From positions 434,001-498,000 of the forward strand of contig BPQB01000013.1 of assembly GCA_019973155.2 (NCBI GenBank): 64,000 nucleotides of DNA, in the 5' to 3' direction. Below are positions 22,193 to 36,024 of this stretch, piece by piece. Made by a program: the position numbers and the translations under genes. The notes under the pieces were generated by a model. It made no database searches, was not told the origin of the DNA, and saw only the letters and a program-made list of their open reading frames with translations. The first letter of the stretch is position 1. Each line of letters starts with the position of its first letter. This DNA comes from Phanerochaete sordida. Its lineage: Eukaryota > Basidiomycota > Agaricomycetes > Polyporales > Phanerochaetaceae.

Positions 22193-25100
22193 CTACCGAC
22201 CGACCGCAGCCTGGATGGTGTTTGTCCGCTCGAGCAGGCCCTTGACGCGCCGGCTGAGCTTCTCGCCTTCCATCCGGCGCTGCCACACCTGGTACGCCGG
22301 CGTCTTCTTCTTGGGCACCCACGCGCGGCCCTGGCCGTCCTTGCCCGTGCGCGATGTGAGGTCGACGACCCGCGGCGAGGCGGTGTACTTGAAGACTTCG
22401 CGGTACAGGAGCTTCGACTCGGCGGCAAGGGTGGTAAGCGAGATCGGTGTTGCAGGGCCTTCAGAGTCGGAGTCGTCCGTGTCTGACAGACCCGAGGGGG
22501 TAAGCGGCGGCGTCGGCTCCCGAAGGACGGGCGTCGGCAATCTCGGAAGGGCTTCGATCTCACGCAGGAGATCCTGGCCCTTGAGGAAGGAGTTCTCTGT
22601 CCGCAGGAAGCGCACAGTACGACGGAGAGCGTCGATCTGGGCAGGCATAAGTAAAGAGGGAAGGACCAAACAATGTAGATACTGACCTGCTCCAACAAAT
22701 ATGAGGTCTCGAGGCTACCTTCTACTTGGACGTTCTCGGTTTCAACAGGTTGCACTCCAACAGTAGCTGCAACGTAGTGAGTCCACAGATCCGGCGAACA
22801 AGATCGCACACGCTCACCTTGTCGCTCGACGCTGCTCGCCGCCGCCTTGAGTTTCTTGTTATCTTGCTCTAGAGCATCTAAGTCGGACTGCAGCTGCTCC
22901 ATCGCTTCTTCGTATGCCCGCTCCTGCTTGCGTGCCTTCTGGAGCTCGGTCTCGAGATCGGCGATCATCTCACCCTGCTTCTTGACGCCTTCCATGCGAC
23001 GCTCCATGAGCTCAATCTTGACCACGCTCTCCTGGATGTGCTGGTCTTTGGCCTTGAGCGTGCGGACGAGCGCCTGCATCTCATCGTTGAGCTGAGCAAG
23101 CTTGCGCTCAGCCTCAACATTGACAGCAGTTGCTGACTTGACCTCGGGGATGCGTGTGACCCAAGGAGCGATACCAGAAACTGAGAAGCATTCAGCACGC
23201 GACACAAGATGAGAGCGGAGAAGAACTCACTCTTCTGGACGTTCTCGCTCTCGCTCGCAGCCTGGATCAGCGTGTTCACTTCCTGGCCGACCTTCGTGAA
23301 GAACTCTCCGACGGCGTCCCACGCCAGCGGCCCGTCTTTATTGTTCTTGCCGATGGTCGACGCCGCACACTTCTTCACGAAGTCCAACACCGCTACGAGC
23401 TTGAAGGCAGCCTTGGAAGCGCGGACCTCGCTTAGGTGCGGCATCACCTGCTGCGCTAGCGAGAAGCCGAAGTTCACAAGCTCCGGTACGTTCTCGCTAA
23501 GCGACTTCAGCTGCGGTACTAGGTGAGCCTTTGCGGCCGCGGAGTCTCCAATAAGGTCTTCGAGGCGTTTGGCCAGTTTCCTACGGGAAGGTCATGAGCC
23601 TAGATTCCAGCGCTGTTCCATTCAACACACCTTGTCAAAACTTTCACTGCCCTGCATTGGTCTAGGAGCTTCTGCAGTGGCTCGAAGAACTCAGCTTGCG
23701 AGTCAACGCCGTCCAGATCAACTTCCTGGTCTAACCCAATCATAAGCGGGAGCGCAGAGCACGGACTACGTAACACTCACCCTCGTCCTTCATGATGCCA
23801 GCGATAGCGGTCTTAATGAGCCCAATGGAGGCAGAGAACATCTCCAAGTCGTAATCACATGAGAGCGCGTAGCCTAGCTCGCGTTCTCCGAGGTCAAAGT
23901 CGAAGCCGTTGAAGTACGTCTCGACTAAGTGGTCGAACTGGGACTGCATTCTAGGAAGCGTCAGACATTGAGTGCTGCGCAGCGGAGGATAACGCGAGCG
24001 AGAACGTACTTCGCTGCATCGCTGACACATTCGTATGCACGGAACTCCTCGCGGCGGAGCAGCTCGATGTGCATGTCAATTCGCTTCTCCATGGGAGCGA
24101 CATCGGCGTATACGCGGCCGATGTTCAGGAATGACTCAACGTCACAGCGGCGCAGGATGGCAGCGAAGCGTTGGCAGACAATCGACAAGTTCGACAGACG
24201 ACCGCGCAACTGGAGTAAGTGTCAGTCAATGCTTACTGACTTCAGACGCACAACATACCTCGCAAATGCCCACGAGCGCCTCGGACACAGGACCGTTGAG
24301 AGCGTCCGGCAGGTTGTGTGCCTGCGCGACGAAGGTGTTGATAAGATCGATCTTTGCGGCGAGGCGTTGGAAGAAGATGTAGGTGTTCGTCGCATCCATG
24401 TCGGTCTCGACATAGATCTGTGGCAGGTAGGGTTGAATGATCTCGAGCATCTCGCGAGCTTCCTTGGCCTCGATCCGCCTGAGCTCCAGCTCGATCGCAC
24501 GAGCCTGGTTCTTGGTTGCAGACGACTGCAGCTTGAGGTTCAGAGACATCATGGCTGCCGACTGAGAGACTGCAGTCGCCGACTCGTGTTGCGCAGTCTG
24601 TGTTTCTGCGCGCAGAGCGTCGAGCTCGCTTTGGAGCTGCATGACGAGCTCGCGGAATTGAACAATGGTACCCTCGAGATCCTGGCATGCGTCCTCGAGC
24701 ATTTGGATTTTGCGAGCCTGCTCGCGTATCTCGACGTCCTTCGCATCTGTGAATAATTGTCAGTAGATGGTAGGGCCAGCTATGCTGCACTTACTGAGGT
24801 CCTCTTGCATCGCCCTTTCGGTTTCGATATGGTTCTCTTCCAGTTCGTCGTTGAGCTCCTTGAGAGCCTCAAGATCCTCGATGGTTACACGCATCTCCTC
24901 GATCTTCTCGCCAAGCTCCAAATTGCGTTCCGTCAGCTGCACAAGCATCTCTTCAGCACCCAGAGCATCGTCGAGCTGCGCTTTGAGGTCGTCTATCTGG
25001 ACTTCGGCGTTCGCAAGCTTAATGAGTGTAGACTCGTATTGCGCTGTGATTCCGATTAGTCAAGGAAGTGACGCGGAGAAGTCGACCTTACACTGCAGTT

Positions 25101-26572
25101 CGTCGAATTCCGCGACGTCACTCTCCATCTCGGCGATGCGCCTCTTCTGCTCTTGATCGGTTTCTTGCGAAATATCCCGTAACCTGCTAACGGTTAGTCA
25201 CAAATATACGCGAATGAAATGAGCGCACCTAATGAGGGCCTCCTTGAGCCTTTCATTCTGCTTCTCAAGCTGAATGTAAGGGAGCGAATGCTTAGCGTTC
25301 TCGCCACTGCTACCGCCGCCCTCCTCGTTGCCTCCATCCCTCACGTGCTGCAACTCAACCTCCACAATGGCCAGCCGCTCTTTGAGCTCCTCGACCTCCA
25401 ACTCCGCAGCCTCTGCACGCTCTTCAGCAACCTCCTTGTCCAGCATCGACATTTCCAGCTGCTCTTGCCAATCTGCGACGCGGTTGTCGGAGAGCTGCGA
25501 CAGCTGCTGAGCATCTGCCAGTTCGCGCTTAGTCGCGATGAGCTCGGTCTGAAGCTGATTGAGCTTGGCTTGCAGCTTGGGCCGAAGCGCGACGAAGGAC
25601 TCGGCTTCACTCAGACGAGTTTCCAGTTCACGAATGTGGCGAGCATCGTCTGCACGCTTGATCTCGAAGACACGAATCTTCGCGCGTAGCTCTTGCAGCT
25701 CAGTATCATCTGGGGGAGGTGGTTGCTTGGTGTACTTGTCGGTACAGCGTTGTGAGTAGTTTCAATGTACTCACCGGAGGTGTACTTGGCCGTGTCGGGG
25801 GTAGCTCTTCGATAGGCTCGGGTGAAGGCGCGGGAGGGGGTGTAGCAACGCGCCGCAGATGTGACTGCTGGAGTGGTGAAGATGACAGGATAGACGCGGA
25901 AGGCGGAGACTGGGATAATAACGAGGGTTCCAATTTGTGGACGCGGTCCTGCGGGAAAGCATCCGTACTTCGCTGCTTCAGGAGGTTTGGGCTGGGAGGC
26001 GCGTCAGAAACGACAGAGGTCCGACGCGCCGCAACGCGAGGGTGAGTTGATATTGACGGCTGTCGCCTTGCAGGGGATGCGCCGGCACTAATCTTCGCGC
26101 GGGAAGGTGAGGCAACGCCCGCCGAAGGGTTTGGGCTCACACTCGCGGAGGAAGTCTTGGATGGGCTACCAGCGCGGACAGAATTGATCGAGCGCGCAGT
26201 GTTTGTGCGTGAAAGACCTGTACTCTCGGTACGCTGGTGCCCTAATGTCGCTCTTGACACTGCAGGCTGGGGCACGAACTAAGTGCTGTAGGCACGCCGT
26301 ATGCACAGCGAACTCACCGGCGGTGCAGGCGTGGGTTCCGGCAAGGAAAGAACAGCCTTGACCTGACTTGGCCGTACAAACATACCGTGCAGCGGCTTGC
26401 ATGTGAAGTACTTTACACCCTGCACGATACCGTCATTCTTCCCCGTAGGGTCCTCCAACTCGATGCCGACCCATTTGCCGGCTGAGAAGGACGTCGACCC
26501 AGAGAAGCGGACTATTCCTCGACCTGCAGGGATTTCGACCACAGCCCCGATGGGAGGGTCGGTCGGCGCCAT
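22193..26572 (-). CDS. Dynactin large subunit p150Glued
   Basis: Thirteen exons (26572-26318, 26278-25775, 25725-25229, 25183-25092, 25043-24795, 24746-24259, 24209-24010, 23950-23781, 23730-23631, 23580-23231, 23180-22818, 22766-22687, 22636-22193) give 1263 residues with consistent phases. A CAP-Gly domain at about 10-80 carries the microtubule/EB1-binding GKNDG motif (DPTGKNDGIVQG). A basic Ser/Pro-rich segment follows (about 85-250). Long coiled coils (about 255-560) and the dynactin p150 domain come next, running through LPQIYVETDMDATNTYIF. A second coiled coil (about 1000-1110) precedes the end. Dynactin links dynein to cargo and microtubules for nuclear and vesicle transport in hyphae. 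In yeast the homologue is Nip100, in Neurospora ro-3. The exon 2-3 junction was fixed by frame (acceptor CACCAAG at 25726), the rest by both sites and homology. Confidence 0.95.
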
Positions 26573-27061
26573 CGCTGTGGCGGGCCTGCCGGAGTGAAGC
26601 AGACGAGAGGAGGACGAGTGAGATGGTCGCGGGGAACACTCCAGAGACGCGTGCAAGCAACGGCGGTAAGCACTCGCTTCAACCGTTGATTGATCCGCGT
26701 CTTAAGCTTTATTCAAACAAGCTGACTGTGGGAACGTCTCCAATAAGCCCGCGTTGAATGGCCGGTCCCCAGGCCTGTGACCATAAACAGTGACGTCTGG
26801 AGCGGTGCATCCGAACTTCTTCACTGTACTACTCGTTCTCTCCTGGACAAATCCTCGTCTGCTGTCGACGTGGTACATTGAGCTCCGGGACGTAGTTTCA
26901 GTGAGGTCGTTCGTCCAGTGAGTACCCCTACGCTTCCACCTGAGACGCACTAACCAAGAGTCTGCCTCATGATTCTATTTTAGCCTGCACAAGACGGAAT
27001 ATCCCCTGTTTACCTCGTGGAATCGGCGCCCTCGCGCCACAGCATTGGGTTGTAGGATAAA
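26573..27061. other. Divergent promoter of dynactin and Raptor genes
   Basis: 489 bp serving two essential genes. No coding frame is supported. Confidence 0.5.
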
Positions 27062-30000
27062 ATGGCTTCAAGGAATGGGCATGACAGTGCGTCCCCTACT
27101 TCTCGTCCGCAGATCCCGACTCAGCTGGTCCGTTCTATAGATGGCGTACCATGGCCCCCAGCCCGTAATGGGCTAAATGGTCGTGGATCCGAGGAATCCG
27201 AGACAGAGCGGGGCTATCGTTCAACGTCACGCTCTGACCCCTCTTCCGGGCAGCATCGAAACGGAAGAGGTATGAATGGCCATCATCTCGAGCCAGGTCC
27301 TGCGCCTTCTGTCACAACTGCACCGGAGGCTCCCCCAAATGTGCCGTACTGGTCTGCGAAGCGACATCTCACTTGCGGCAACCCAGCGCCACCACCGCGA
27401 TGGGCTCCGAAGATGAAGCCATGGCGTGCATCCCCCTCGAAGCTGAAGACGCATAACGCATGCCTGGTGCTCTGTCTCAACATTGATGTAGATCCGCCAG
27501 ACGTCGTGAAGACCCATCCATCCGCCAACCTCGAATGCTGGGTCGATCCTCATAGCATGCCGTCGTACAAGGCACTCGAGATCATTGGGACGAACTTGCG
27601 CCACCAGTTCGAAGGTCTCAGCCCCAAGATCATGTACAAGGCATTCCTGGATCCTTCCGACAATGAGCTTCGCGAGGGCTGTATCAAAGCACGAAACTCC
27701 GCAAAGGACGACGCTGTACTTTTCCATTACAACGGGCATGGCGTGCCGAAGCCAACACCAAGCGGCGAATTGTGGTGCTTCAACAAGAACTACACGCAGT
27801 ACATCCCGATGTCCTTGCAAGAACTCCAACGTTGCCTTGGAACCCCCTGCGTCTACATTTGGGATTGCTCGTCTGCTGGCCATCTGCTCAATAACTTTAT
27901 CACCTTCGCAAAGCGTCTCGACGATGATACTCACATGAACACAGGCAGTTACCCAGACCCACCATTCCAAGATGCGATACAATTGGCGTCTTGTCTCGCG
28001 GACGAGCAACTTCCTTCTTGCCCCGAACTTCCTGCCGACTTGTTCACATCATGCCTAACGTCCCCCATCGACATTGCTCTTCGGTGGTTCATCATGAACA
28101 ACCAACTTCCGAATAACATTTCTAACGATATGGTCATGCAGCTTCCGGGAGATTTGAAGGACCGACGGACACCTCTCGGGGAGCTTAACTGGATATTCAC
28201 TGCGATTACAGATACGATCGCATGGACGACATTCCCTCGAGAGATCTTCACGCGTCTATATCGCTCCGATCTGCTTGTTGCCTCGCTCTTCCGCAATTTT
28301 TTGCTCGCAGAGCGCATCATGAAGAACTACCATTGCACGCCACACACGTCCCCTGCGCTCCCCGCTACCAATACGCACCCACTTTGGGCATCTTGGGACC
28401 TGGCAGTCGACGCCTGTCTACGGCAGCTGCCCGAATTGCTGAGACATACGGAGCCACCGCCAAATGGTCAGATTCCAGCTTCGCTGACGACGAGTCGACG
28501 GAGAGCCACCGCTGCCGCACCTAGCGCTCCAGGCAACGAAGCGAACGGCGAGAAGCAGTACACGTACATCCCCAGTCGGTTCTTCTCGGACCAGCTGACA
28601 GCATTCGAAGTGTGGATATCGCGAGGTGGTTCAGCATTGACAAAGCGAGGACCGCTTTCGCTCCCGTTGAGCAGAGATCAGTCACCGACTCCAGATCAGA
28701 ATGGGCCCGCCAGTCCATATCCTCCACCAGCGAATGTCGACTCCACCAAGGACCTCGTCCCGCGCAAGCCGCCAGATCAGCTTCCGATAGTGCTGCAGGT
28801 GCTCCTATCTCAGCCACATCGTCTCCGAGCACTCATCCTCCTATCGCAATTTGTCGACTTGGGTCCCTGGGCGGTCCACTTAGCTCTGACCATCGGTATC
28901 TTCCCATACATCTCGCGACTCCTACAAGCCGCCGGACAGGACCTGCGCCCCGTCCTGATCTTCATCTGGGCCCGCATCCTTGCAGTCGACCCGACATGTC
29001 AGGTAGATCTCTGGAACGGGCAGGGCTACCGCTACTTCGCGAATGTGCTGGCGACGCCAGACGACCCGCGCGCGCCTGTGATCCCCAATAGCTCGGAGCA
29101 CAAGGCCATGTGTGCCTTCATCCTGTCCGCCGTCGCCCGTGATTACCCGCCAGGGCAGAAGGCATGCTGGACGGAATACGTGTTCGACGCATGCTACCTC
29201 AGGCTCGACGACGGCGACTTCCTGCTCCGGCAGTGGTCCGCGCTGTGCATAGCGCAGATGTGGGACCAGTATGACGAGCTCCGGATCTTTGGCGTGGACA
29301 AGGGCACCCAGGACAAGCTGATTGCGCTGCTCTCGGACGACTCGCCCGAGGTCCGCGGCGCAGCTCTGTATGCGCTGGCGACCTTCCTCGGCGCGTCCGG
29401 CTCCCCGGATATGACCAAGCTCGGCGGTGGCGGTTCCGGCACCATGACCCAGCTCGACGAGCGTATTCATTTCCGTATGGAAGTGGCGGTAGTGACCGGT
29501 GCAGCGCTGGCGATCAAGGAAGATGCGAGCCCCATGGTCCGGAAGGAGCTCCTCGTGGTCATCAGCTGCCTGGTCAAAGAATGGCGCGGGTACTTCATCG
29601 TCTGCGCGTGGATCTACTGGGAGGAAGAACGCCGCAGGAACCACCCCAGTGCGCAGCACGAGGAAGATATCGCGGAGCAAGCGGTCGCGGAGTGGCTCGG
29701 TGGGTTCGAGGACGACACTGTGAGGGAGGAGAACAGGGTTTGGCTCTCATCGTTCTTCACCATATTCTCTGTCCTCCTCGAGCTCTCGTGCGACCCGTAT
29801 CAGGAGGTGGCAACGAATGCGCAGACGATTGTCGACTATATCATCGCCCTGCTCCTGGAGTCTCCCTTCACGCGTCTGGACAGCACGTCGCTGAACAAGC
29901 CACCGCCAAATGCGCTCCAGGCTGTGATGAAGCGCCGCCAGCGGTCGCGGGTGCCCTCGCATGGCTCTCAGACGACCACCGCACAAGCACCCCCGTCCCC

Positions 30001-32210
30001 AGCTGCCAGGCCAGGCCTCACGCGGAGCGAGACGATGAACAGCGGGCTATCGGCTACCTCGACTGTCGTCAGCAACACCCTCAAACGGACGTCCTCCTTC
30101 GCCAACGCGCTCCGGCAGCTCGCGGGCGGCCTCCCCTTCCCGTCCCTGGACAACGACGGGGGCCGCTCGTCGCCCAAGCCGCAGCCGCAGAGCCTCTCGC
30201 AGCCCGAGATCCCGGGCGTCTCGCGCCCGCCGTCGCCGAACCTGAACTACGCGCAGTACACGTCGCCGTACTCGCGCCCGTCGTCGCCCTCGCACGAGCT
30301 CTACCTCCCACAGACGCCGCCGTCGCCGGGCCCGTCGACGCGCTCGGACGAGACGCCACGCCCGCCCGTCGAGTACATGGCGTCGGACGTCATCGAGGCG
30401 CTCATGGAGGAGGACATGGAGCGCCTCCGCGCGCGCCGCCGGCAGGGCACACGTCCGAGGCAGCATGGGCACCACCACAGCATGGGTGTCATGTCGAGTC
30501 CGTCGGGGAGCACGTTCTCTGTCGATTCCGGCAGCAGCGTCATCCTCGGCCTCGGCACTGGAGTCGGGCTCAGGGATGTCCTCCCGCTGAAGAGTCGGTT
30601 CTATGACTGGTGCTGCGAGTACTTCAAGGAGCCGCAGATGAGAGTATGTCGACATCGACTGGTATTCACTTCTTCTACTGACGGAGTTCCCAGCAACCTG
30701 AGCCGGACGAACCTGGTAGCACCGAGTACAATTACCAGGTCTGGCGGCAGCAGCGGAACGAGAATATCATCAACGAAACGCGCGCACAAGCTGATGTCGC
30801 CGGTACGTTGTTGCCGCTCAAAGGGCTGCTCTAGACCCTGACGGCTTTGCAGACAACTGCCGCTGGGACAGGCCTGTGGCGTCTATCGCCACCTCGGTGT
30901 TCCCCACGCAGATCGCCTTCCACGCGTATGATCCGCACATGGTGGTAACCAACGAGCAAGATCTGATTTTGTGCGCCCTCACTACATTTCACCTGCTCAT
31001 TTCGTATTGATGGTATTTGCCACAGGGTCTACGACTGGCTGCACAAGCGGAAGGTCTCGCAGTTCTTCAACGGGAACCCGCTGGGGAGCAGCATCACCTC
31101 GCTGCACTTCATCAACGAGGAGATCGGCGGCATCATCCTGACCGGCGCAGGTGAGCGTACTCGCAGGCCTCTCCGTGTCGCCGTGGCTGAAACCGCGCGC
31201 AGCGGATGGCGTCGTGCGGCTGTACCGGAACTACGACCCGGACCTGAGCGGGAGCCCCGTGCAGATGGTCAGCTCCTTCCGCGGCATCAACGAGGTCCTG
31301 CGCCTGAAGCGCGGCGCCGGCCTCATTACGGAGTGGAAGCAGCAGGGCGGCACGCTGCTCGTCGGCGGCGACTCGCGCATTGTGCGGGTGTGGGAGGCGC
31401 ACACCGAGAACTCGGTCATGGTGAGTACACCTGCGACGTCTCGGCGGCGCGCTGCTCACCGCGCGCGCAGGACATCGACACGCAGGAGGAGAGCCCGGTG
31501 ACGTCGATGAAGTGCGAGGACGGCAGCTCGACGGTGTTCATGGCCAGCTTCGGCAACGGCGCCGTCAAGATCTTCGATCGCCGGCTCGAGGAGGACGAGG
31601 CTGTGGTGCGCCAGTACTCGGCGCACTCGTCGTGGGTGCAGAAGGTCAAGTGGCACCCGACGATCCCGGCGCAGTTTGTTTCGGCGAGGTGCGTGCAGCC
31701 GCTGCCCGCGCCGCGCACGGTGCTGACCGCAGCGCAGCGTCGACGGCGAGGTCAAGCTCTTCGACATCCGCGGCTCGCAGCACCCCGCGCACACGTGGGA
31801 CCTGTTTCCGACAGGCCTGTCCGCGTTTGACGTGCACGATCTCACGGGCGTGTTCGCAGCGTACGTCGCCATCGCGCCATCGTGCCGATCTGTGCTCACC
31901 ACCGGCTGATCATCGCAGGACGTCGTCCGTCTCCGCGGCCAACTGGCGCACACAGCGCACGGCGGTGCACTCGCTGTCGTCGAGCGGCGCGCTGTCGACG
32001 CTGTCGACGGTGCTCACGGTGCCGCCGCCGCGCGACGCGCTCTCGCCGTACATCATGCGCACGAGCGCGCTCGCGTTCCATCCGCGCGAGATGGTCTTTG
32101 CGGTGGGATCACTAGATGGACATGGTGCGTCGGGCTATCTGCGATGCTACGCCCCTTGTGCTGATTGTCTGTTTGTAGTGCGGGTTATGGGCTGCAAGCT
32201 GCCGTCGTGA
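27062..32210 (+). CDS. KOG1: Raptor/Kog1, TORC1 scaffold subunit
   Basis: Nine exons (27062-30643, 30694-30802, 30853-30970, 31026-31150, 31203-31420, 31471-31688, 31738-31860, 31919-32124, 32179-32210) encode 1576 residues. After a disordered N-terminus comes the Raptor N-terminal caspase-like domain with HYNGHGVPKPT (about 222-232) and YIWDCSSAGHL (about 264-274). HEAT-type armadillo repeats follow to about 960 (LLSQPHRLRALILLSQF, DDSPEVRGAALYALATFLG). A Ser/Pro-rich linker lies at about 960-1180. C-terminal WD40 repeats end in LAFHPREMVFAVGSLDGH. The protein presents substrates to Tor kinase in TORC1 and sits at the vacuole surface. All eight small 3' introns were set by frame. The WD-repeat part is split into eight small exons while the first 1194 codons lie in one exon. 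Confidence 0.97.
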
Positions 32211-32722
32211 GCCTTTGATAGACGAGTCTCGATCTAAAATTATTCTACTTTTCTGCCCTCGGCTGCTGCTGCTCTGCTTTCGCGTGTATCTCCCTCGCAC
32301 ATTTTACTTATATTTCACCCTGTACTAATTGAATCCTTTGTCTTCAATTCATCTTTGCGTGGCTTCGATGCTATCTATCTCGTGTGACCCGCGTGTGGCG
32401 GTGTCGGTGTCAGTACTGCCTGCAGCTGGTCTTGCTCTCCAGCCGTGTCAGCGAGCGATGCTGGTCTCTTCTGTGTCTGCATGGCCTCGAGAGGGCTGTG
32501 CTTTGCGAGGGCGAGGTCTCGGGAGGGCGCTGGGGGCGGGGTGATGCGCCACGGCCTCATGTCGCTTAGCGCTCCCGAAACCTGATGAGGACGTGATGCA
32601 ACCATGCCTGTGTCCCTGTCCCAGTCCACGTTCTCGCCTCCTCCCCTTCGCTCTTTTCCTCAAAGGGCACGTCCCTGCTTTCTCTCTTTTCTCTTCCCCT
32701 CATCGCCCCCGCCACCGCCGCC
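32211..32722. other. Intergenic: Raptor 3' flank and transporter promoter
   Basis: 512 bp between two genes on the same strand. CT-rich stretch 32600-32710 precedes the next ATG. Confidence 0.5.
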
Positions 32723-34960
32723 ATGCCCCGCGAGAACAGCTTCAGCGACTCGGACGGCCGCTCGCTCACCCCCGACCTCGACGAGGAGCTCGACGCGCCC
32801 TCGCCCGTCGCCGCCAACCCGCCCTCGATGGGCCCGCTCCACGCAGAGGCAATGGGTAGGAGCCTTTCCTCTCCGCACCACGAAGAGCCGCCCATCATCG
32901 AGGCTACAGCAGAACCGCCCATGTCCGCGCCCGCGAGCCTGCGCGAGCCCACACGCGTGCGCTCGGGCAAGAGCACGTCCAGCGACCGCCCCCGCCCGGC
33001 CGTGCACCCCGCCGACCGCTTCCGCGGCGCCGTCCGCAAGGTCATCGCGATGCGCCGCGGCTCCGTCGCGCTGACCGGCGGCGTGCGCGTCGGCGCCGAG
33101 CCGGGCATCGACCCGCGCCGCGAGACCGCGTTCCTGCAGTACGGGCACCTCCGCCAGAAGTGCCTCATCGAGGTCGTCGACTACTCCGCTGTGCGAAGCA
33201 GCTTTGGCCGCATGACCAACAACGAGTTCATCAAGCTGCTCGCTGACCCCCGCGCGTGCGCGAAGGAGCCCTGGGTCAAGGTGCGGTGGATCAACGTCGG
33301 CGGAGTCAGCTGGGACGTTATCAGTGCACTGGCTATCCACTATGGTATGTGCTACCATTACATGCTATGTATAGCTTCCGTTTGACAGCCCGCACCCGTA
33401 GGCATGCATCCACTCGCGGTCGAAGATCTCCTCCATGCGTTCGAAGGACGATCTACACTGCGCTCGAAAGTAGACTACTACCAGAAACACCTCTTCCTGC
33501 GGGTGCTCTGCCACCGGCTGAGCACCGACGAGGAGATGAACACGCCCGACAACTCGGTCACGCATCTCCCACGGTCATCTTCGCCCGAGCCCTACGACGA
33601 CGAGTCCGAGTTCGAGGAGTCCGTTGCCAAGGAGGAGGAGGACGAGAAGACCGCGTACGGCGGATCGTCGCGCTTCACGACGGCGCGGGTCAACACGCTT
33701 CGCAGCGCCGTCAACAGGCGCATGAGCCGAGACGTCGAGGCGAGCGGCCAGACCACGCGTGTGAACTCGCCCCTGCTCCGCTTCGGGGACATGTCTGAGA
33801 ATGTGCGTGCCTGCCCTGCCTGCCGCCGGCCCCGCGCGCTGTGCTCACGCCCGTTGCCAGGCCAAAAAGAGCGCGCGCAACGCGAAGCTCGTGCGCGAGC
33901 TCACGAAGGGCGAGCGCGTGAACGTCCGCAAGCGGGCGATGTGCATGTTCCTCTTCCGCGACGGTGCGTGCCTGCGCCCCTGCGCGTGCCCCTGCGTTGC
34001 GACGGCTGACTGGGACCGCACAGGCACCGTTATCACCATTCATCAGGACAACAAGCTCGACTTTACGCAGCCGATCACGGACCGTCTGCGCCAGCGGGAC
34101 ACGGGCTTGCGCACGACGGCGGATGCCTCCCTGCTTGTCGAGAGTCTTTTGGATCTGGGTTGGTCCATGCCTTCCCACCGCTGCCACCTGTCACTGATTG
34201 CTTCCCGTGCAGTTGTTGATCAGGCACTCGAGATTGTGGAGGCTTATCACGAGAAAATCCTCAAGCTCGAGAAGTCTATCCTGCTGAAGCCGAACATGAA
34301 GCATGTGCGCCGGTGTATGTCGTTCATACCTCGTCTATCTATAGAACCACGCTGACGGGCGCGCAGTGCACATCTTCCAGGAGGAGCTGATCCTGCACAA
34401 GCGCACGCTCGAGCCAATCAAGACGGTCGTGTACGGCCTGCGGCGTTACGACGTCGACCGCGTCGCGGCGCTCTACGAGACGCTCGACCCGGGCGTGAAG
34501 GTGCAGGGCTACATGAGCCACAAGAGCAAGATCTACCTCGCGGACGTGCACGACCACATGGAGTACATCCTCAGCAACCTCGACATGTTCGCCGGCATCA
34601 GCGAGAACCTCATCAACTACACGTTCAACATGAGCTCGTACGAGATGAACGAGGTCATGCGCCGCCTCACGCTCGCGACGATCATCTTCCTCCCGCTCAC
34701 GCTCCTCACGGGCTACTTCGGCATGAACTTTACGAATATGTGGACCATCCAGCACAACCACTCCGATCTTGTGTACGTCGTTTTCCGCGTCTCCGCTGCG
34801 CCATGGCTGACACGGGCTCTGCAGGTTCTGGATCATCGCGCTCCCGCTCATGGCCATCGTCGTCCCCATCTTCTTGCGGTCCGACCTCGAGAGAATCTTC
34901 CACTACATGAAGAAGAAGATGACACAGCGCAAGCTGAAGAAGAAGCTGAAGACAGCCTGA
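32723..34960 (+). CDS. CorA/Alr/Mnr2-type Mg2+ transporter
   Basis: Seven exons (32723-33344, 33402-33802, 33861-33963, 34024-34158, 34213-34314, 34367-34772, 34825-34960) encode 634 residues. A Ser/Pro-rich, partly basic N-terminus of about 120 residues leads into the CorA cytosolic domain (HYGMHPLAVEDLLHAFEGRS, KVDYYQKHLFLRVL). The long helices of that domain run through LLDLVVDQALEIVEAYHEKI. Two membrane helices lie near the end. TM1 (ATIIFLPLTLLTGYFGMNF) holds the CorA signature GMN at about 573-575, and TM2 (FWIIALPLMAIVVPIFL) is at about 592-610. A Lys-rich tail (MKKKMTQRKLKKKLK) closes it. It should pass Mg2+ across the plasma membrane (Alr) or vacuole (Mnr2); the sequence does not decide which. 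Confidence 0.95.
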
Positions 34961-36024
34961 GCGCGTCTTCTGCACTGTCCCTCCCTAGAGCCCCTCTTTC
35001 CTGGATAATCTGGAACATTTGCCTTCCAGCCACATGTCACACTGCTTCTCAATCTTTCCAGCTGGGTCTGTCGGCGCCGTCTCTCTTGTCTGTTTCCCTC
35101 AACGCATCATCTAACCTCGCACGTACATACATATGTTACCCCCATCTACCACTGCTTGTAATCATACGGACCCTAGTTTTTGCTTTCGCCGTGCAATATC
35201 ACCATCGTTATTACTGTGCACGCCACGGGTGCGTGAACGTGAACGTGGTTGGATTCAGTTGACTACGCTTACATAAGCTCAGGACATCCGTGAGGAGCCT
35301 CGTCAACCTACGACCAAAAAGTACGCGGATAGTACGCTACTGCAAGCGGGACGTTGGCCGGACTAGCACTCCGCTACTCTGCTAAGCAGAACCACCGGTG
35401 GCACAGTAACATAGGTGAAGCGACGGGGGGAAACGCGGGAAGTCAGTGTGGGATCGGTGGGCACCTGCGCCACGACGGCGCCGGGCCAAGGCCAAGCAGA
35501 GGCCAAGCCCGCCACGCCCGCCGCGCTCGCGAATGCGACCCGGGCAGCGGAAGCGGAGGCAAACCCGGCTAGACCGCTGATCGCATGCAGATCAGCGTCC
35601 GTCGGGGGCCGGGTCCCTGGACCTCAGCTCGCGGCGTCGCGCACGGCTGGGGGCGCAGCCAAGACACGCGCGGCGACAGATCCTTTAGTGTGCGCTGCGG
35701 TACGTCGGCCGGGCCGGGCGAGGGGCCCTGGCCTGCGGCTGGCGCGGTGCCCTGCGTGGGACCGCATTGTGCTGGTGGGTGATGCAGGGCGTGGTGGTGT
35801 GTTGCAAAGCTTCCGGGTGTGTACGTCCGTGTTCGACATGGGAGACCAAGCTCGCGTGCTTCAAGATAACTTGATAAATCAATGCAGAGGACTCGCCGCG
35901 GGCGAATCCTGAGTAAATGTACATGCAGATGTTGTAGATCTGTAAAGCGCAGCTAGATGAGCGCGAGTCTAGATCCCCAGCGGCTAGCCCGACACTCGCC
36001 TATGCAGCAATAAATTCCAAAACC
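34961..36024. other. Convergent intergenic region
   Basis: 1.06 kb between two converging genes. 35400-35780 is GC-rich with imperfect short repeats around AGGCCAAGC/GCCACGCCC (near 35488-35520). No coding frame is supported. Confidence 0.5.

Noticed and set aside
34961..36024. GC-rich island 35400-35780 as a possible gene or repeat
   Set aside because: Frames overlap on all strands and lack start, splice or family support; short GCC repeats only.
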